Of a stretch of DNA of 64,000 nucleotides, positions 44,839 to 53,771 are shown piece after piece. Position numbers and translations under genes: made by a program. The notes under the pieces are model-generated. The model saw only the letters and a list, made by a program, of their open reading frames with translations, had not been told where the DNA came from and made no database searches. Positions within the stretch are counted from its first letter, which is position 1, and each line of letters opens with the position of its first letter. Origin of the DNA: Bacteroidaceae bacterium (lineage in GTDB: Bacteria; Bacteroidota; Bacteroidia; Bacteroidales; Bacteroidaceae); assembly GCA_024401095.1 (NCBI GenBank), contig JAKSLR010000005.1:33261-97260 (forward strand). The letters are read 5' to 3'.

Positions 44839-47235
44839 TCAATCCTGATAGCCCTGGAACCAATTGCCTAGTTTGAAGTCCTTGATATCTACAGACTGCT
44901 CACTCTGTCCCTTCAGGTGCTGTGAAAAATAATCGACCATCTTCCAGTAGAAATACTCATTATAATCTTCAAAATGATGTTGCTTACCTGGCATGATGAG
45001 CATGTCAAAACGCTTGCCTGCCTTTATCAGTTCATTGGCCACACGAATGGTATTTGCAGGATGCACATTGTCATCCACATCACCGTGAATCAAGAGCAAA
45101 TGTCCCTTCAAGTTCTTGGCCAATTCCTGGTTGGTTGGAACATGGATGTCAAAATGAACCTTTCCGTTCTCATCCACACGTTCCTTTACACCGTGATGAC
45201 GCTCACTCCATACCCAGTTGTAAATGTTGTTGTCATGATTTCCAGCACATGACACTGCACACTTGAAGAAATCAGGATAAAGCAGCATGGCAGCCGTACT
45301 CATGAAACCGCCGCCAGAATGCCCATGGATTCCTACACGATTGACATCCATAAAACTGTTCTTAGCGCACAACTGCTCAATGGCAGCCTTATGATCAGCC
45401 AGCGGATAGTCACGCAGATTGCCATAACCGTAATTATGGTACCATTTGCTGCGTTCAGGACTACCACCACGGTGTCCCACTGCCACTACAATGAAACCGG
45501 CCTGAGCCAAGCGGTCTGTACGAGGATTCATCGGTATATAGCGGAAGAAATTTCCTTCCTGCTGAGGACCTGGATATACATAGTCAATCACAGGATAAAC
45601 CTTGGTACTATCCATGTTGAAAGGTTTCCACATCAAGCCATAAAGATCGGTCACTCCATCGGCAGCCTTCACCTTAAATGGTTCTGGGAACTTGTATCCA
45701 TGAGCCAGCAGTTCTTCCATATCTGCAGTCTCCAGCTCCATTACTTTTCGGCCCTGGTTGTTATAAACAGCAGTAGCAGGTACAGTATTTACGCGAGAAT
45801 AGTTGTCCACAATGAATTGATGCTTAGAATCCATATAAGTCAAGTGGAAATAATCACCTGGAGTAAGCAGTTTCAATCCTCTGCCATCCAAGCCCACACG
45901 ATACACATGCTCATAGTAAGGAGTAGTATCGCCAGGCTCCTTGCCTGAAGCAGAGAAATAAACAGTCTTCTGAGCCTCATCCACTCCCATGAGCTGAGAT
46001 ACATGCCACGGACCGCGGGTCAGTCGATTCTTCAGCTTACCGTCTTTTCCATAGAGGTAAAGATGTGCCCAGCCATCACGCTCGCTCCACATGATGAACT
46101 GCTTTCCACCATCTATCAACGTCAGTCCATGATTATCAATATATGTATTGGATTCATCGTGAAGAATCTGTACCAGAGAATCCTGTCCTAGGGTATAGGT
46201 ACAGATGTCCAACTTCTTCAAATCACGACTCTGACGAGTAACGTAAATGCTGTTCTTTTCACCCTTCCATGTCATGACACCTTCTTCTGTTCTATCTCTT
46301 CCTGCAATCTGCAGAGTCTGATTCTCATACTTTTCTGTCTTAATCTCTTTCATGGTATTTGTCTCCATGTCAAAGACATACATGTGAACCGTGAAACCTT
46401 CTTCACCAGGCATCTGGTATTTATATGTTTCCAGTGTAGGACGACCCTTGGCTATAGAATTAATCACCCAAAGATCTTTTATCTTGCGCTGATCCTGAAT
46501 GGTCTGGATGAAATAACGACCGTCAGGAGACCACAGGCCATTGGCGTAACCCGGCTTCTGAGAAGCATCGGCTACAGGACCGCCATCAGAGAAGGTAGTA
46601 CTGGAGACACTCTGGAAACTGAAATCCTTGACACCAGTCGTGGTCAAGCATACAGGTCTTACCGTGCTGTCGTTCGGATTCTTCTGCAGCAGCTGATAAT
46701 CTTCATACGAAACCTTATATAAATTATAATGATGACCATAGAGAACATATTTCTTTCCTGGAGATATGTTTCCCCATGAGCGGCTTTCCACAGACTGAGA
46801 AGTCGCTTTTGTCAGCTCATCCTTTTTATAATCGTACTCAAAAGACTGATTGTCTACTCTGAATGTAAAAACCGTACTACTACCTTTCTTCAAAGACAAG
46901 CCCCTAATGTCCAAATGCTGGGCATCGTGCGGATTATGAGTCAGCTCCGTGATACGGGCAGCCATACTGTCATTGTCCCAGAGCACTCTCTTAGAACCGA
47001 CTGCAGGATCAACTATATACCACTTTTCACCTTTTGTAGTCTTGTAGCTGTACCAAAAACTTGTTGTTTCTGGAATGTAATTTGGACGAATTGTATAAGA
47101 GAACAGCAAATGCTCTGCATTCTGAGGAGCCCACATACGTGCCTGATCATATTCAGGCAATTCCTGTTGTCCCCATGCAGACATGAAAGTCATGAAACAC
47201 AATGCCGTCAGAGCCAAGATACGGATTTTTCTCAT
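44839..47235 (-). CDS. S9 family dipeptidyl-peptidase IV-like protein
   Basis: 798 residues with signal peptide (MRKIRILALTALCFMTFMSA). A DPP IV N-terminal beta-propeller (about 40-530) precedes the alpha/beta hydrolase domain with GIHGHSGGGFMS (Ser), HGDVDDNVHP (Asp) and KQHHFEDY (His). It would release dipeptides, usually X-Pro, in the periplasm. Together with the DPP11-like enzyme at 3725-5797 it supports peptide fermentation. It has its own promoter; a 95-bp gap holding the next promoter separates it from the zinc peptidase gene. Confidence 0.92.
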   Translation of the reverse strand: MRKIRILALTALCFMTFMSAWGQQELPEYDQARMWAPQNAEHLLFSYTIRPNYIPETTSFWYSYKTTKGEKWYIVDPAVGSKRVLWDNDSMAARITELTHNPHDAQHLDIRGLSLKKGSSTVFTFRVDNQSFEYDYKKDELTKATSQSVESRSWGNISPGKKYVLYGHHYNLYKVSYEDYQLLQKNPNDSTVRPVCLTTTGVKDFSFQSVSSTTFSDGGPVADASQKPGYANGLWSPDGRYFIQTIQDQRKIKDLWVINSIAKGRPTLETYKYQMPGEEGFTVHMYVFDMETNTMKEIKTEKYENQTLQIAGRDRTEEGVMTWKGEKNSIYVTRQSRDLKKLDICTYTLGQDSLVQILHDESNTYIDNHGLTLIDGGKQFIMWSERDGWAHLYLYGKDGKLKNRLTRGPWHVSQLMGVDEAQKTVYFSASGKEPGDTTPYYEHVYRVGLDGRGLKLLTPGDYFHLTYMDSKHQFIVDNYSRVNTVPATAVYNNQGRKVMELETADMEELLAHGYKFPEPFKVKAADGVTDLYGLMWKPFNMDSTKVYPVIDYVYPGPQQEGNFFRYIPMNPRTDRLAQAGFIVVAVGHRGGSPERSKWYHNYGYGNLRDYPLADHKAAIEQLCAKNSFMDVNRVGIHGHSGGGFMSTAAMLLYPDFFKCAVSCAGNHDNNIYNWVWSERHHGVKERVDENGKVHFDIHVPTNQELAKNLKGHLLLIHGDVDDNVHPANTIRVANELIKAGKRFDMLIMPGKQHHFEDYNEYFYWKMVDYFSQHLKGQSEQSVDIKDFKLGNWFQGYQD

Positions 47236-47264
47236 TTGTTGCTTTATTTTTTGATTTGAAGTTG

Positions 47265-47272
47265 CAAAGATA
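47265..47272 (-). promoter_or_regulatory. -7 box of the DPP IV-like gene
   Basis: Leftward TATCTTTG, 29 nt before the ATG at 47235. Confidence 0.65.
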
Positions 47273-47642
47273 ATAAAAATACAAATCAGTACGACAATCG
47301 CTAAACAGAAAAATTACCTTTCTTATTTTACGCACAAGATTTGCGCCCAGGAACCGGTGTGGAACACCTCATAACACTCGTTAATTTTCACTGTTTCAGC
47401 GCTCACCATTGTGGAACATCAAGTAAAGGACAAAGACAGCAAAGTATTCCATATCAGAAAACTTCAGAAGCATAAAAATTTATAAAGTTTTCCAAAACTA
47501 AACGTCTTCTCATTAATTATCAACACTTTACATTTTTCGAATTCTTAAAAAGTTTTCCAAAACATAAATTGTTCAAAACTTTATGGGAAATTATTTGGAA
47601 AATAAAAAAGATGATTTTTACCCAATATTTTTGATGTTTCTA
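47273..47642. other. long intergenic regulatory region upstream of nrdD
   Basis: The only gene-free stretch above 300 bp. No plausible gene is seen. It holds GGTGTGGAACACC (47356-47368, arms GGTGT/ACACC), TTGTGGAACATCAA (47409-47422, resembling a CRP/FNR-type box with one perfect half), and three copies of the TTTTCCAAA core (47488-47496 and 47553-47561 forward, 47594-47602 reverse). The first two forward copies lie in the exact 15-mer AAAGTTTTCCAAAAC. These are probable operator sites for the anaerobic ribonucleotide reductase. Confidence 0.5.
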
Positions 47643-47674
47643 TTTGGCTAAGTCGCAAATCTTCTATAGCTTTG
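47643..47674 (+). promoter_or_regulatory. nrdD promoter (-33 and -7 boxes)
   Basis: TTTG at 47643-47646, 20 nt, then TAGCTTTG at 47667-47674; the ATG follows 38 nt later. Confidence 0.8.
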
Positions 47675-47712
47675 CAACGAAATTCAAAATACCAAAAAGA
47701 CTATAACATACC

Positions 47713-49920
47713 ATGATTCAGACCGTAAAAAAACGTGATGGCCGTATCGTCGGCTATAACGAAGAAAAGATCAAGGCAGCTATCCGCAAAGCTATGCTTC
47801 AGACAGAATCTGGTGAAGACGAAGCCTTGATTCAACGTATTGCCGACCGTATTGGTTATATCGGCAAGGAGCAGTCCACCGTGGAGGAAATCCAGGATAT
47901 GGTGGAAATGGAGCTTATGAAGAGCCCTCGCAAGGAGGTTGCAAAGAAGTACATCGCTTATCGCGACCAGCGAAGTGTAGCACGCCGCGCAAAGACCCGT
48001 GACATCTTCCTAGAAATCATCAACGCAAAGAACAACGACATTACACGTGAAAATGCAAACATGAATGCAGACTCTCCTGCAGGCATGATGATGAAGTTTG
48101 CCAGCGAAACCACCAAACCTTTCGTTGACGACTATCTGCTTTCTCCAGACGTTCACGATGCCGTACGTGACAACTTAATCCATATTCACGACAAGGATTA
48201 TTACCCAACTAAGAGTCTGACTTGTGTACAGCACCCATTGGATAAGATTCTGAACGGCGGTTTCAGCGCTGGTCACGGTGAGAGCCGTCCTGCAAAACGA
48301 ATTGAAACTGCCAGTGTCATTGCTTGCATTTCTCTGGAAACTGCCCAGAACGAAATGCACGGAGGTCAAGCTATTCCTGCATTTGACTTCTATCTGGCTC
48401 CTTTTGTACGCTCTACTTATCAAGAAGAAGTTAAATACGTGGAGCAGATGACTGGATTCGACTTGTCTGACCTTTATACCGCAAAAATTGAAGATTATAT
48501 AGAGAAGCCACTCGACGCTCTGACCGGCAAGGATCGCGCACAACAGCATGCTATTAATCGTACTGTTGGTCGTGTTCACCAAGCCATGGAAGCATTTATC
48601 CACAACATGAACACCATTCACAGCCGTGGTGGTAATCAGGTTGTCTTCTCTTCTATCAATTATGGTACAGACACCAGTGCAGAAGGCCGCTGCGTCATCC
48701 GCGAAATTCTGAAATCAACTTTAGAAGGCGTCGGAAACGGAGCTACAGCCATTTTCCCTATTCAGATCTGGAAGAAGAAGAAAGGCGTAAGCTACTTGCC
48801 AACAGACCGCAACTATGACCTTTATAAGTATGCATGTAAGGTTACAGCTCGCCGTTTCTTCCCTAACTTTGTCAATCTGGATGCTACTTACAACCAAAAC
48901 GACAAGTGGAATGCTGATGACCCAGAGCGTTACAAGTGGGAAATTGCAACCATGGGATGCCGTACACGTGTATTCGAGAACCGTTTCGGCGAAAAAACTT
49001 CTATTGGCCGTGGAAACTTAAGCTTTACCACCATGAACATCGTGCGCATGGCTATCGAGTGCATGAAGATAGAAAACAAAGAGGCTCGTATCAATGCTTT
49101 CTTTGCAAAACTTGACAGTACCATGGACATTGCTGCACAGCAGCTCCACGAGCGATTCCTGTTCCAGAAGACTGCATTGGTTAAGCAGTTCCCACTGGTC
49201 ATGAGCAAGCTATGGAATGGTGCAGACCAGTTGAAGCCAAACGAAACCGTAGAGTCTGTCATCAATCAGGGTACTTTAGGTATTGGTTTCATCGGTTTGG
49301 CAGAGTGTCTGATTGCACTGACTGGCAAGCATCATGGTGAAAGTCCAGAAGCACAAGAGTTGGGTATCAAGATTGTTACTTACATGCGTGACCGTGCCAA
49401 CGAGTTCAGCGACAAGTATCAGCACAACTATAGTATTCTGGCTACTCCTGCCGAAGGCCTTTCTGGAAGATTCACAAAATTCGACAAGAAGAAATTCGGT
49501 ATTATCCCAGGTGTAACAGACAAGGATTACTACACTAACTCAAACCATGTACCTGTATATTACAAATGTAGCCCACGCCACAAGGCTGAAATTGAAGCTC
49601 CATATCATGAGTTGACACGCGGTGGACACATTTTCTACGTAGAAATTGACGGTGATGCAACTCACAACCCACAGGCTATCATGGACATCGTTGACCTGAT
49701 GGATAAGTACAACATTGGATACGGTTCTGTAAACCACAACCGCAACCGTTGTATGGACTGTGGCTACGAGGACGCTACAGAGGGACTGACCGTATGTCCT
49801 AAGTGCGGTGGAACACACATTGACACCCTGCAGCGTATCACCGGTTATCTGGTAGGAACTACAGACCGTTGGAACTCCGGTAAACTGGCAGAGCTTCGTG
49901 ACCGTGTGGTTCACAAATAA
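47713..49920 (+). CDS. nrdD: anaerobic ribonucleoside-triphosphate reductase
   Basis: 735 residues. The N-terminal ATP-cone (KKRDGRIVGYNEEKIKAAI) senses ATP/dATP. The ten-stranded barrel follows. The C-terminal zinc site is CMDCGYEDATEGLTVCPKCGG and the glycyl radical is Gly711 in RITGYLVG, just before the end, as in class III enzymes. It makes dNTPs without oxygen. The activase gene nrdG follows after 7 nt. The codon bias is high. Confidence 0.97.
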   Translation: MIQTVKKRDGRIVGYNEEKIKAAIRKAMLQTESGEDEALIQRIADRIGYIGKEQSTVEEIQDMVEMELMKSPRKEVAKKYIAYRDQRSVARRAKTRDIFLEIINAKNNDITRENANMNADSPAGMMMKFASETTKPFVDDYLLSPDVHDAVRDNLIHIHDKDYYPTKSLTCVQHPLDKILNGGFSAGHGESRPAKRIETASVIACISLETAQNEMHGGQAIPAFDFYLAPFVRSTYQEEVKYVEQMTGFDLSDLYTAKIEDYIEKPLDALTGKDRAQQHAINRTVGRVHQAMEAFIHNMNTIHSRGGNQVVFSSINYGTDTSAEGRCVIREILKSTLEGVGNGATAIFPIQIWKKKKGVSYLPTDRNYDLYKYACKVTARRFFPNFVNLDATYNQNDKWNADDPERYKWEIATMGCRTRVFENRFGEKTSIGRGNLSFTTMNIVRMAIECMKIENKEARINAFFAKLDSTMDIAAQQLHERFLFQKTALVKQFPLVMSKLWNGADQLKPNETVESVINQGTLGIGFIGLAECLIALTGKHHGESPEAQELGIKIVTYMRDRANEFSDKYQHNYSILATPAEGLSGRFTKFDKKKFGIIPGVTDKDYYTNSNHVPVYYKCSPRHKAEIEAPYHELTRGGHIFYVEIDGDATHNPQAIMDIVDLMDKYNIGYGSVNHNRNRCMDCGYEDATEGLTVCPKCGGTHIDTLQRITGYLVGTTDRWNSGKLAELRDRVVHK

Positions 49921-49927
49921 ATGTTGA

Positions 49928-50416
49928 ATGGAATTACAAGTTCTAGATATTAATGAGGGTACATCCGTCGATGGGCCAGGTTTAAGAACCTCCATCTACT
50001 TCGCCGGATGTACCCATCATTGTTCTGGTTGCCACAATCCCCAAAGCTGGGATCCTGCAGCAGGAAAACCAGTTACCGAAGAAGAATTGCTAAAGGTCAT
50101 TGAGTACAATGATTTCAATGTTACTTTCTCTGGCGGAGATCCTTTTATGCAGGCAGACAAGGTGGCTCACCTAGCCCATCGCATCCGCACGGAATTGGGC
50201 AAAAATATCTGGTGCTATACCGGATATACCTGGGAACAAATCCTGCAGCACCCAGAATTCCGACCACTTTTAGACAATATTGATGTATTGGTTGACAGCC
50301 CGTTCATTTTAGCACAACGAGACATCTCCCTCCTCTTCCGAGGAAGTCCAAATCAGCGCATCATTGACGTAAAAGCTTCGCTGAACAAGGGAGAAATAAT
50401 TACCCTAACCTACTAA
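49928..50416 (+). CDS. nrdG: anaerobic ribonucleotide reductase activating protein (radical SAM)
   Basis: 162 residues. GTSVDGPGLRTSIYFAGC leads into the cluster motif Cys28-x3-Cys32-x2-Cys35 (CTHHCSGC), and FSGGDPF is the SAM-binding GGE-like motif. It uses SAM to generate the glycyl radical on NrdD. A nearby upstream ATG at 49921 is in another frame. It is cotranscribed with nrdD. Confidence 0.96.
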   Translation: MELQVLDINEGTSVDGPGLRTSIYFAGCTHHCSGCHNPQSWDPAAGKPVTEEELLKVIEYNDFNVTFSGGDPFMQADKVAHLAHRIRTELGKNIWCYTGYTWEQILQHPEFRPLLDNIDVLVDSPFILAQRDISLLFRGSPNQRIIDVKASLNKGEIITLTY

Positions 50417-50417
50417 A

Positions 50418-50481
50418 AGAAGGACTAGTCCTTCTGCCCATAGGGACTAGTCCTTAAGAAGGTAAGGACTAGTCCCTATGG
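50418..50481. repeat. triple GGACTAGTCC palindrome, terminator-like
   Basis: Three copies of GGACTAGTCC lie in 64 bp: AGAAGGACTAGTCCTTCT (50418-50435, self-complementary), CCATAGGGACTAGTCCTTA (50438-50456) and its exact inverse TAAGGACTAGTCCCTATGG (50463-50481). The last two form a 19-bp stem with a 6-nt loop; each copy can also pair with itself. It lies between convergent nrdG and the nucleotidyltransferase gene and probably serves both as a terminator, though without a clear U tract. Confidence 0.85.
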
Positions 50482-50493
50482 CATTAATGACTT

Positions 50494-51414
50494 TTAGAAC
50501 AGTTTCTCTGGATACTCACCAGCATCTACCAGAGCCTTGATTCTAGCAACGGTGTCAGGGCGGTCTTCAGCATAAGTCACACCAAACCACTTTGAAGTTG
50601 TGTCAAGAACCTTGCAGGTTGCAGTGCCTTCTGTAATAAGCTTGTTCACCATGAGCGGAATAAAGAACTCACTCTTCAGGTTCTCCATGTTCTTAGGATC
50701 AGACAAGAACTCCTTGAAATAAGCTTCGCTGTGCTCAAAATAATCTGGAGTGAAGCCCCACATATTCATAGATACAGGGGTATTCTCATCTACGGTAATC
50801 CACTCACCATCGTCCTTGTTATCTGCGCGATATGCACACTGACCGTCTACACGAGCAATCTTGGTACGCTCTACACAAGTAGTAAGGCAACCATTCCCAT
50901 CCTTTGAACAGATACCACGGCTAACTGTACCATTTTCTGACAATGTGTTTGATACACGGAAACCTACCATGGCATACTGATTGGTTGCACCTTCTGGAAG
51001 TTCTGCCAGGAATTTACCTATAACCTTGAACGCATCTGAACTATAAAAGTCGTCACAGTTAATCACGCAGAATGGCTCCTTAATAACATCCTTACCCATA
51101 AGCACAGCATGATTAGTACCCCATGGCTTAACACGACCCTCAGGACAGGTAAATCCCTCAGGAAGAGCATCAATACTCTGGAAACAAAGCTCACATGGAA
51201 CCTTTCCTTCATACTTAGCCAGAATCTGAGTACGGAACTGCTCTTCAAAATCCTTGCGGATTACCCAGACAATCTTACCAAATCCTGCACGGATAGCATC
51301 GAAGATAGAGTAATCCATAATTGTCTCACCGCTTGGGCCTACGCCATCAAGCTGCTTCAAGCCACCGTAGCGGCTTCCCATTCCTGCTGCCAGGAGAAAT
51401 AGTGTTGGTTTCAT
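50494..51414 (-). CDS. sugar-phosphate nucleotidyltransferase-like protein
   Basis: 306 residues. The N terminus LFLLAAGMGSRYGGLKQLDGVGP is the nucleotide-binding loop of the NTP-transferase superfamily, and FCVINCDDFYSSDAF holds the catalytic metal-binding DD pair. It resembles UTP-glucose-1-phosphate and related uridylyltransferases, but the sugar-phosphate substrate cannot be fixed. It lies downstream of tamL with a 32-nt gap and may belong to that transcript. Confidence 0.82.
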   Translation of the reverse strand: MKPTLFLLAAGMGSRYGGLKQLDGVGPSGETIMDYSIFDAIRAGFGKIVWVIRKDFEEQFRTQILAKYEGKVPCELCFQSIDALPEGFTCPEGRVKPWGTNHAVLMGKDVIKEPFCVINCDDFYSSDAFKVIGKFLAELPEGATNQYAMVGFRVSNTLSENGTVSRGICSKDGNGCLTTCVERTKIARVDGQCAYRADNKDDGEWITVDENTPVSMNMWGFTPDYFEHSEAYFKEFLSDPKNMENLKSEFFIPLMVNKLITEGTATCKVLDTTSKWFGVTYAEDRPDTVARIKALVDAGEYPEKLF

Positions 51415-51446
51415 AATACTTTATAATTAGTTTGTTATAATAATTA

Positions 51447-53771
51447 TCAAAATGGATAGCCCACCGCAAAGTGCAAGCTCATACAATCCTTAATCTTCTC
51501 TCTGTTGAAATATCCAGAATTTCCTGTCTTGTACGGATTATGTACCGGTATACCCATATCCAGACGCAACACAAGGAACTCCATGTCATAACGGAGACCC
51601 AATCCTGTACCAACAGCAATCTGATTCCAGCAGTCCTTCAAATTGAACTTGGAGTCTGGACGATCTTCATCCTCTCGCATCAGCCACACATTACCCGTAT
51701 CCAGAAAAATAGCGCCATTAAAACTTCCGGCTATATTAAAGCGATATTCAACATTGGCCTCAAACTTAATGTCACCCGTCTGGTCCAGAAAAGATGTATC
51801 CAAGCCTCGATGTCCACCTGGTCCTATGCCTCGTACTGTATAAGCACGGATACTATTGGCACCACCACAATAGAACTGTTCGCTATAAGGAGCCACTATA
51901 CTGTTTCCATAGGTAAAGATAGCGCCTCCCATGACACGAGTAGCCAACACACTCTTTTCCCCCACTTTATAAGCCTTGTGCATCTCAGCCGTAAGTTTCA
52001 CAAACTGAGCATAAGGGTTATTCAACAACTTTTTTCCTTTCTGCCCCCACTCCTTTCCTGCCAACATATAGGCACCGGATACCAGATTTCCACCTTCTGT
52101 GATAGAAGCTTGCCACCAGGTATGAACTCTGCGTTGAAGAACTTTATCATCATAGGTATATGTCAAATTCATCGCAGGAACAAACTGATCATCCATGGAA
52201 AGATAGAGGAACTTATTCTTATTCATGATGGAATCAAACCGCTCTGTTTTACTCCTCAATTTACTGTATGTAAGATGCAAAGGAGAAAAAGACAAACGTT
52301 CTGTACGTGTTGACTGCCAATTGTAAGTTGCCTCACCCGTAAACGAAAGGATGTCAAAGAACCCGGCACGGTGCAACTCATTGACTCCCATTTTTAGCGT
52401 CGTGCTTCGTTGATGTTGTGAACGGCTCTTCAGTTGACCCGGGAACATCAATCGAGGGAAGTCCAGCGATGCTGTCAAGCCCAGTTCATAGGAATTCACC
52501 TTCGACGAACTTTCTCCAGCTGTACGCTGAGTCTGCCATTCATAAGAGCCATTAGCAGAAATAGAGAAGGTTTCTCCACCATGAAATACATTTTTCTTAG
52601 AAACGCTGAATGACAGTTCTGGGCCAACCTGTCCATTGCTCTTCGTTCGCATATCCGCCTCTAATTCCGAGCTTATGGGTTTATCCAAAGTAGCATCGAC
52701 CAATACGTCAAGAATCCTACAGGTATTTGTCGTATCTCTTGGGGTAAAGCTATATTCTACCGAACTGAAAACACCTAGCTGGGACATTCTCTGTTGCGTC
52801 AACTCAAAATTATTCAGTGTATAAAGAGAATCTGGGCGGAAACGAACAGCCCGCATTAAAGAGCCAATGCGTAAAGGACTTTTCTTTCCACGATAATGAG
52901 CTGTAATATACTTATTCTTCAACGTATCACGAAGGCGGCGATTTGAGCTGCTTTCTTTCAGGTTTATATCCACATTTCCAATGGTCCAAGTACGCAAGGC
53001 ACGTCTTGGGATATCGGCAGTTGCAATAGGCTCCATTCGAAGCTGTACGTGCCAAGGACGAGCTACAGTATCAGCCTTATAAGTCATAAATTCATTCTTC
53101 GTATAAAAATAGCCTTCATTCTGGAACAGTCTATTTAACCGATTTCTCTCAGCATCCAAATTGATCACGGAAAACGCATCACCTGTCCGAAGGAATGATT
53201 CTGCTTTTGTTTTCTCAATCAGTTCCATCATTCTTGGGTGAAACCCGACGTATGTAATTGAATCCAAATAATAAGGCTGGTGCATATCAACGGCATAGCT
53301 TACCTTAGCCTTTTTAGGATTTTTCTTATCAGAAATAATCTCGCTCTTTACGGAACTTCTGAAATATCCGAAATTCTGCAATGCATTTGAGGCCATTCGG
53401 GCACGAAGCGTAGGATTGACCGATGAAATCAGCACAGGCTGTTTTGCAAAAGCATTAAATGCCCATTTACCTAACCCTTCTTCCTGGTCATTCACGAAAG
53501 CATTCCAAACCCAAAGTCCAATAGGAAAAGGGCTCTTAATCGTTGAACTTCCCATAAATGACCCATTAGGTGCTGCTTCAAGTGCGGCAAGCATTTCGGC
53601 TTTTGCCTCCAATGCATGTTCACCTTGGTCTTCATGCTCAATCTTAATCTTTTCAATTCCGGTATATAATATTTCGTTTTCCGGCAGATTAACTGTGGTA
53701 GAGCATGACAAGAAAACTCCTACTAACAGAAAGAGAAGCCAACTGATTCTATTCTTTTTCATTTTCTTCAT
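51447..53771 (-). CDS. tamL: TamL: lipidated Omp85/TamA-family outer-membrane assembly protein
   Basis: About 774 residues from the ATG at 53771 (the one at 53762 is also possible). The signal ends in FLLVGVFLSCSTT, a lipobox, so the protein is an outer-membrane lipoprotein as in TamL of Bacteroidota. POTRA-like domains (about 45-330) precede the C-terminal 16-stranded barrel, with FYCGGANSIRAYTVRGIGPGG as the strand-end motif before the Omp85 signature. The gene overlaps the end of tamB by up to 23 nt, so translation is coupled. It acts with TamB in inserting outer-membrane proteins or transporting lipids. Confidence 0.88.
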   Translation of the reverse strand: MKKMKKNRISWLLFLLVGVFLSCSTTVNLPENEILYTGIEKIKIEHEDQGEHALEAKAEMLAALEAAPNGSFMGSSTIKSPFPIGLWVWNAFVNDQEEGLGKWAFNAFAKQPVLISSVNPTLRARMASNALQNFGYFRSSVKSEIISDKKNPKKAKVSYAVDMHQPYYLDSITYVGFHPRMMELIEKTKAESFLRTGDAFSVINLDAERNRLNRLFQNEGYFYTKNEFMTYKADTVARPWHVQLRMEPIATADIPRRALRTWTIGNVDINLKESSSNRRLRDTLKNKYITAHYRGKKSPLRIGSLMRAVRFRPDSLYTLNNFELTQQRMSQLGVFSSVEYSFTPRDTTNTCRILDVLVDATLDKPISSELEADMRTKSNGQVGPELSFSVSKKNVFHGGETFSISANGSYEWQTQRTAGESSSKVNSYELGLTASLDFPRLMFPGQLKSRSQHQRSTTLKMGVNELHRAGFFDILSFTGEATYNWQSTRTERLSFSPLHLTYSKLRSKTERFDSIMNKNKFLYLSMDDQFVPAMNLTYTYDDKVLQRRVHTWWQASITEGGNLVSGAYMLAGKEWGQKGKKLLNNPYAQFVKLTAEMHKAYKVGEKSVLATRVMGGAIFTYGNSIVAPYSEQFYCGGANSIRAYTVRGIGPGGHRGLDTSFLDQTGDIKFEANVEYRFNIAGSFNGAIFLDTGNVWLMREDEDRPDSKFNLKDCWNQIAVGTGLGLRYDMEFLVLRLDMGIPVHNPYKTGNSGYFNREKIKDCMSLHFAVGYPF

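Noticed and set aside
50418..50481. CRISPR-like array
   Set aside because: Only three short palindromes with spacers of 2-6 nt; no repeat-spacer regularity and no cas genes.
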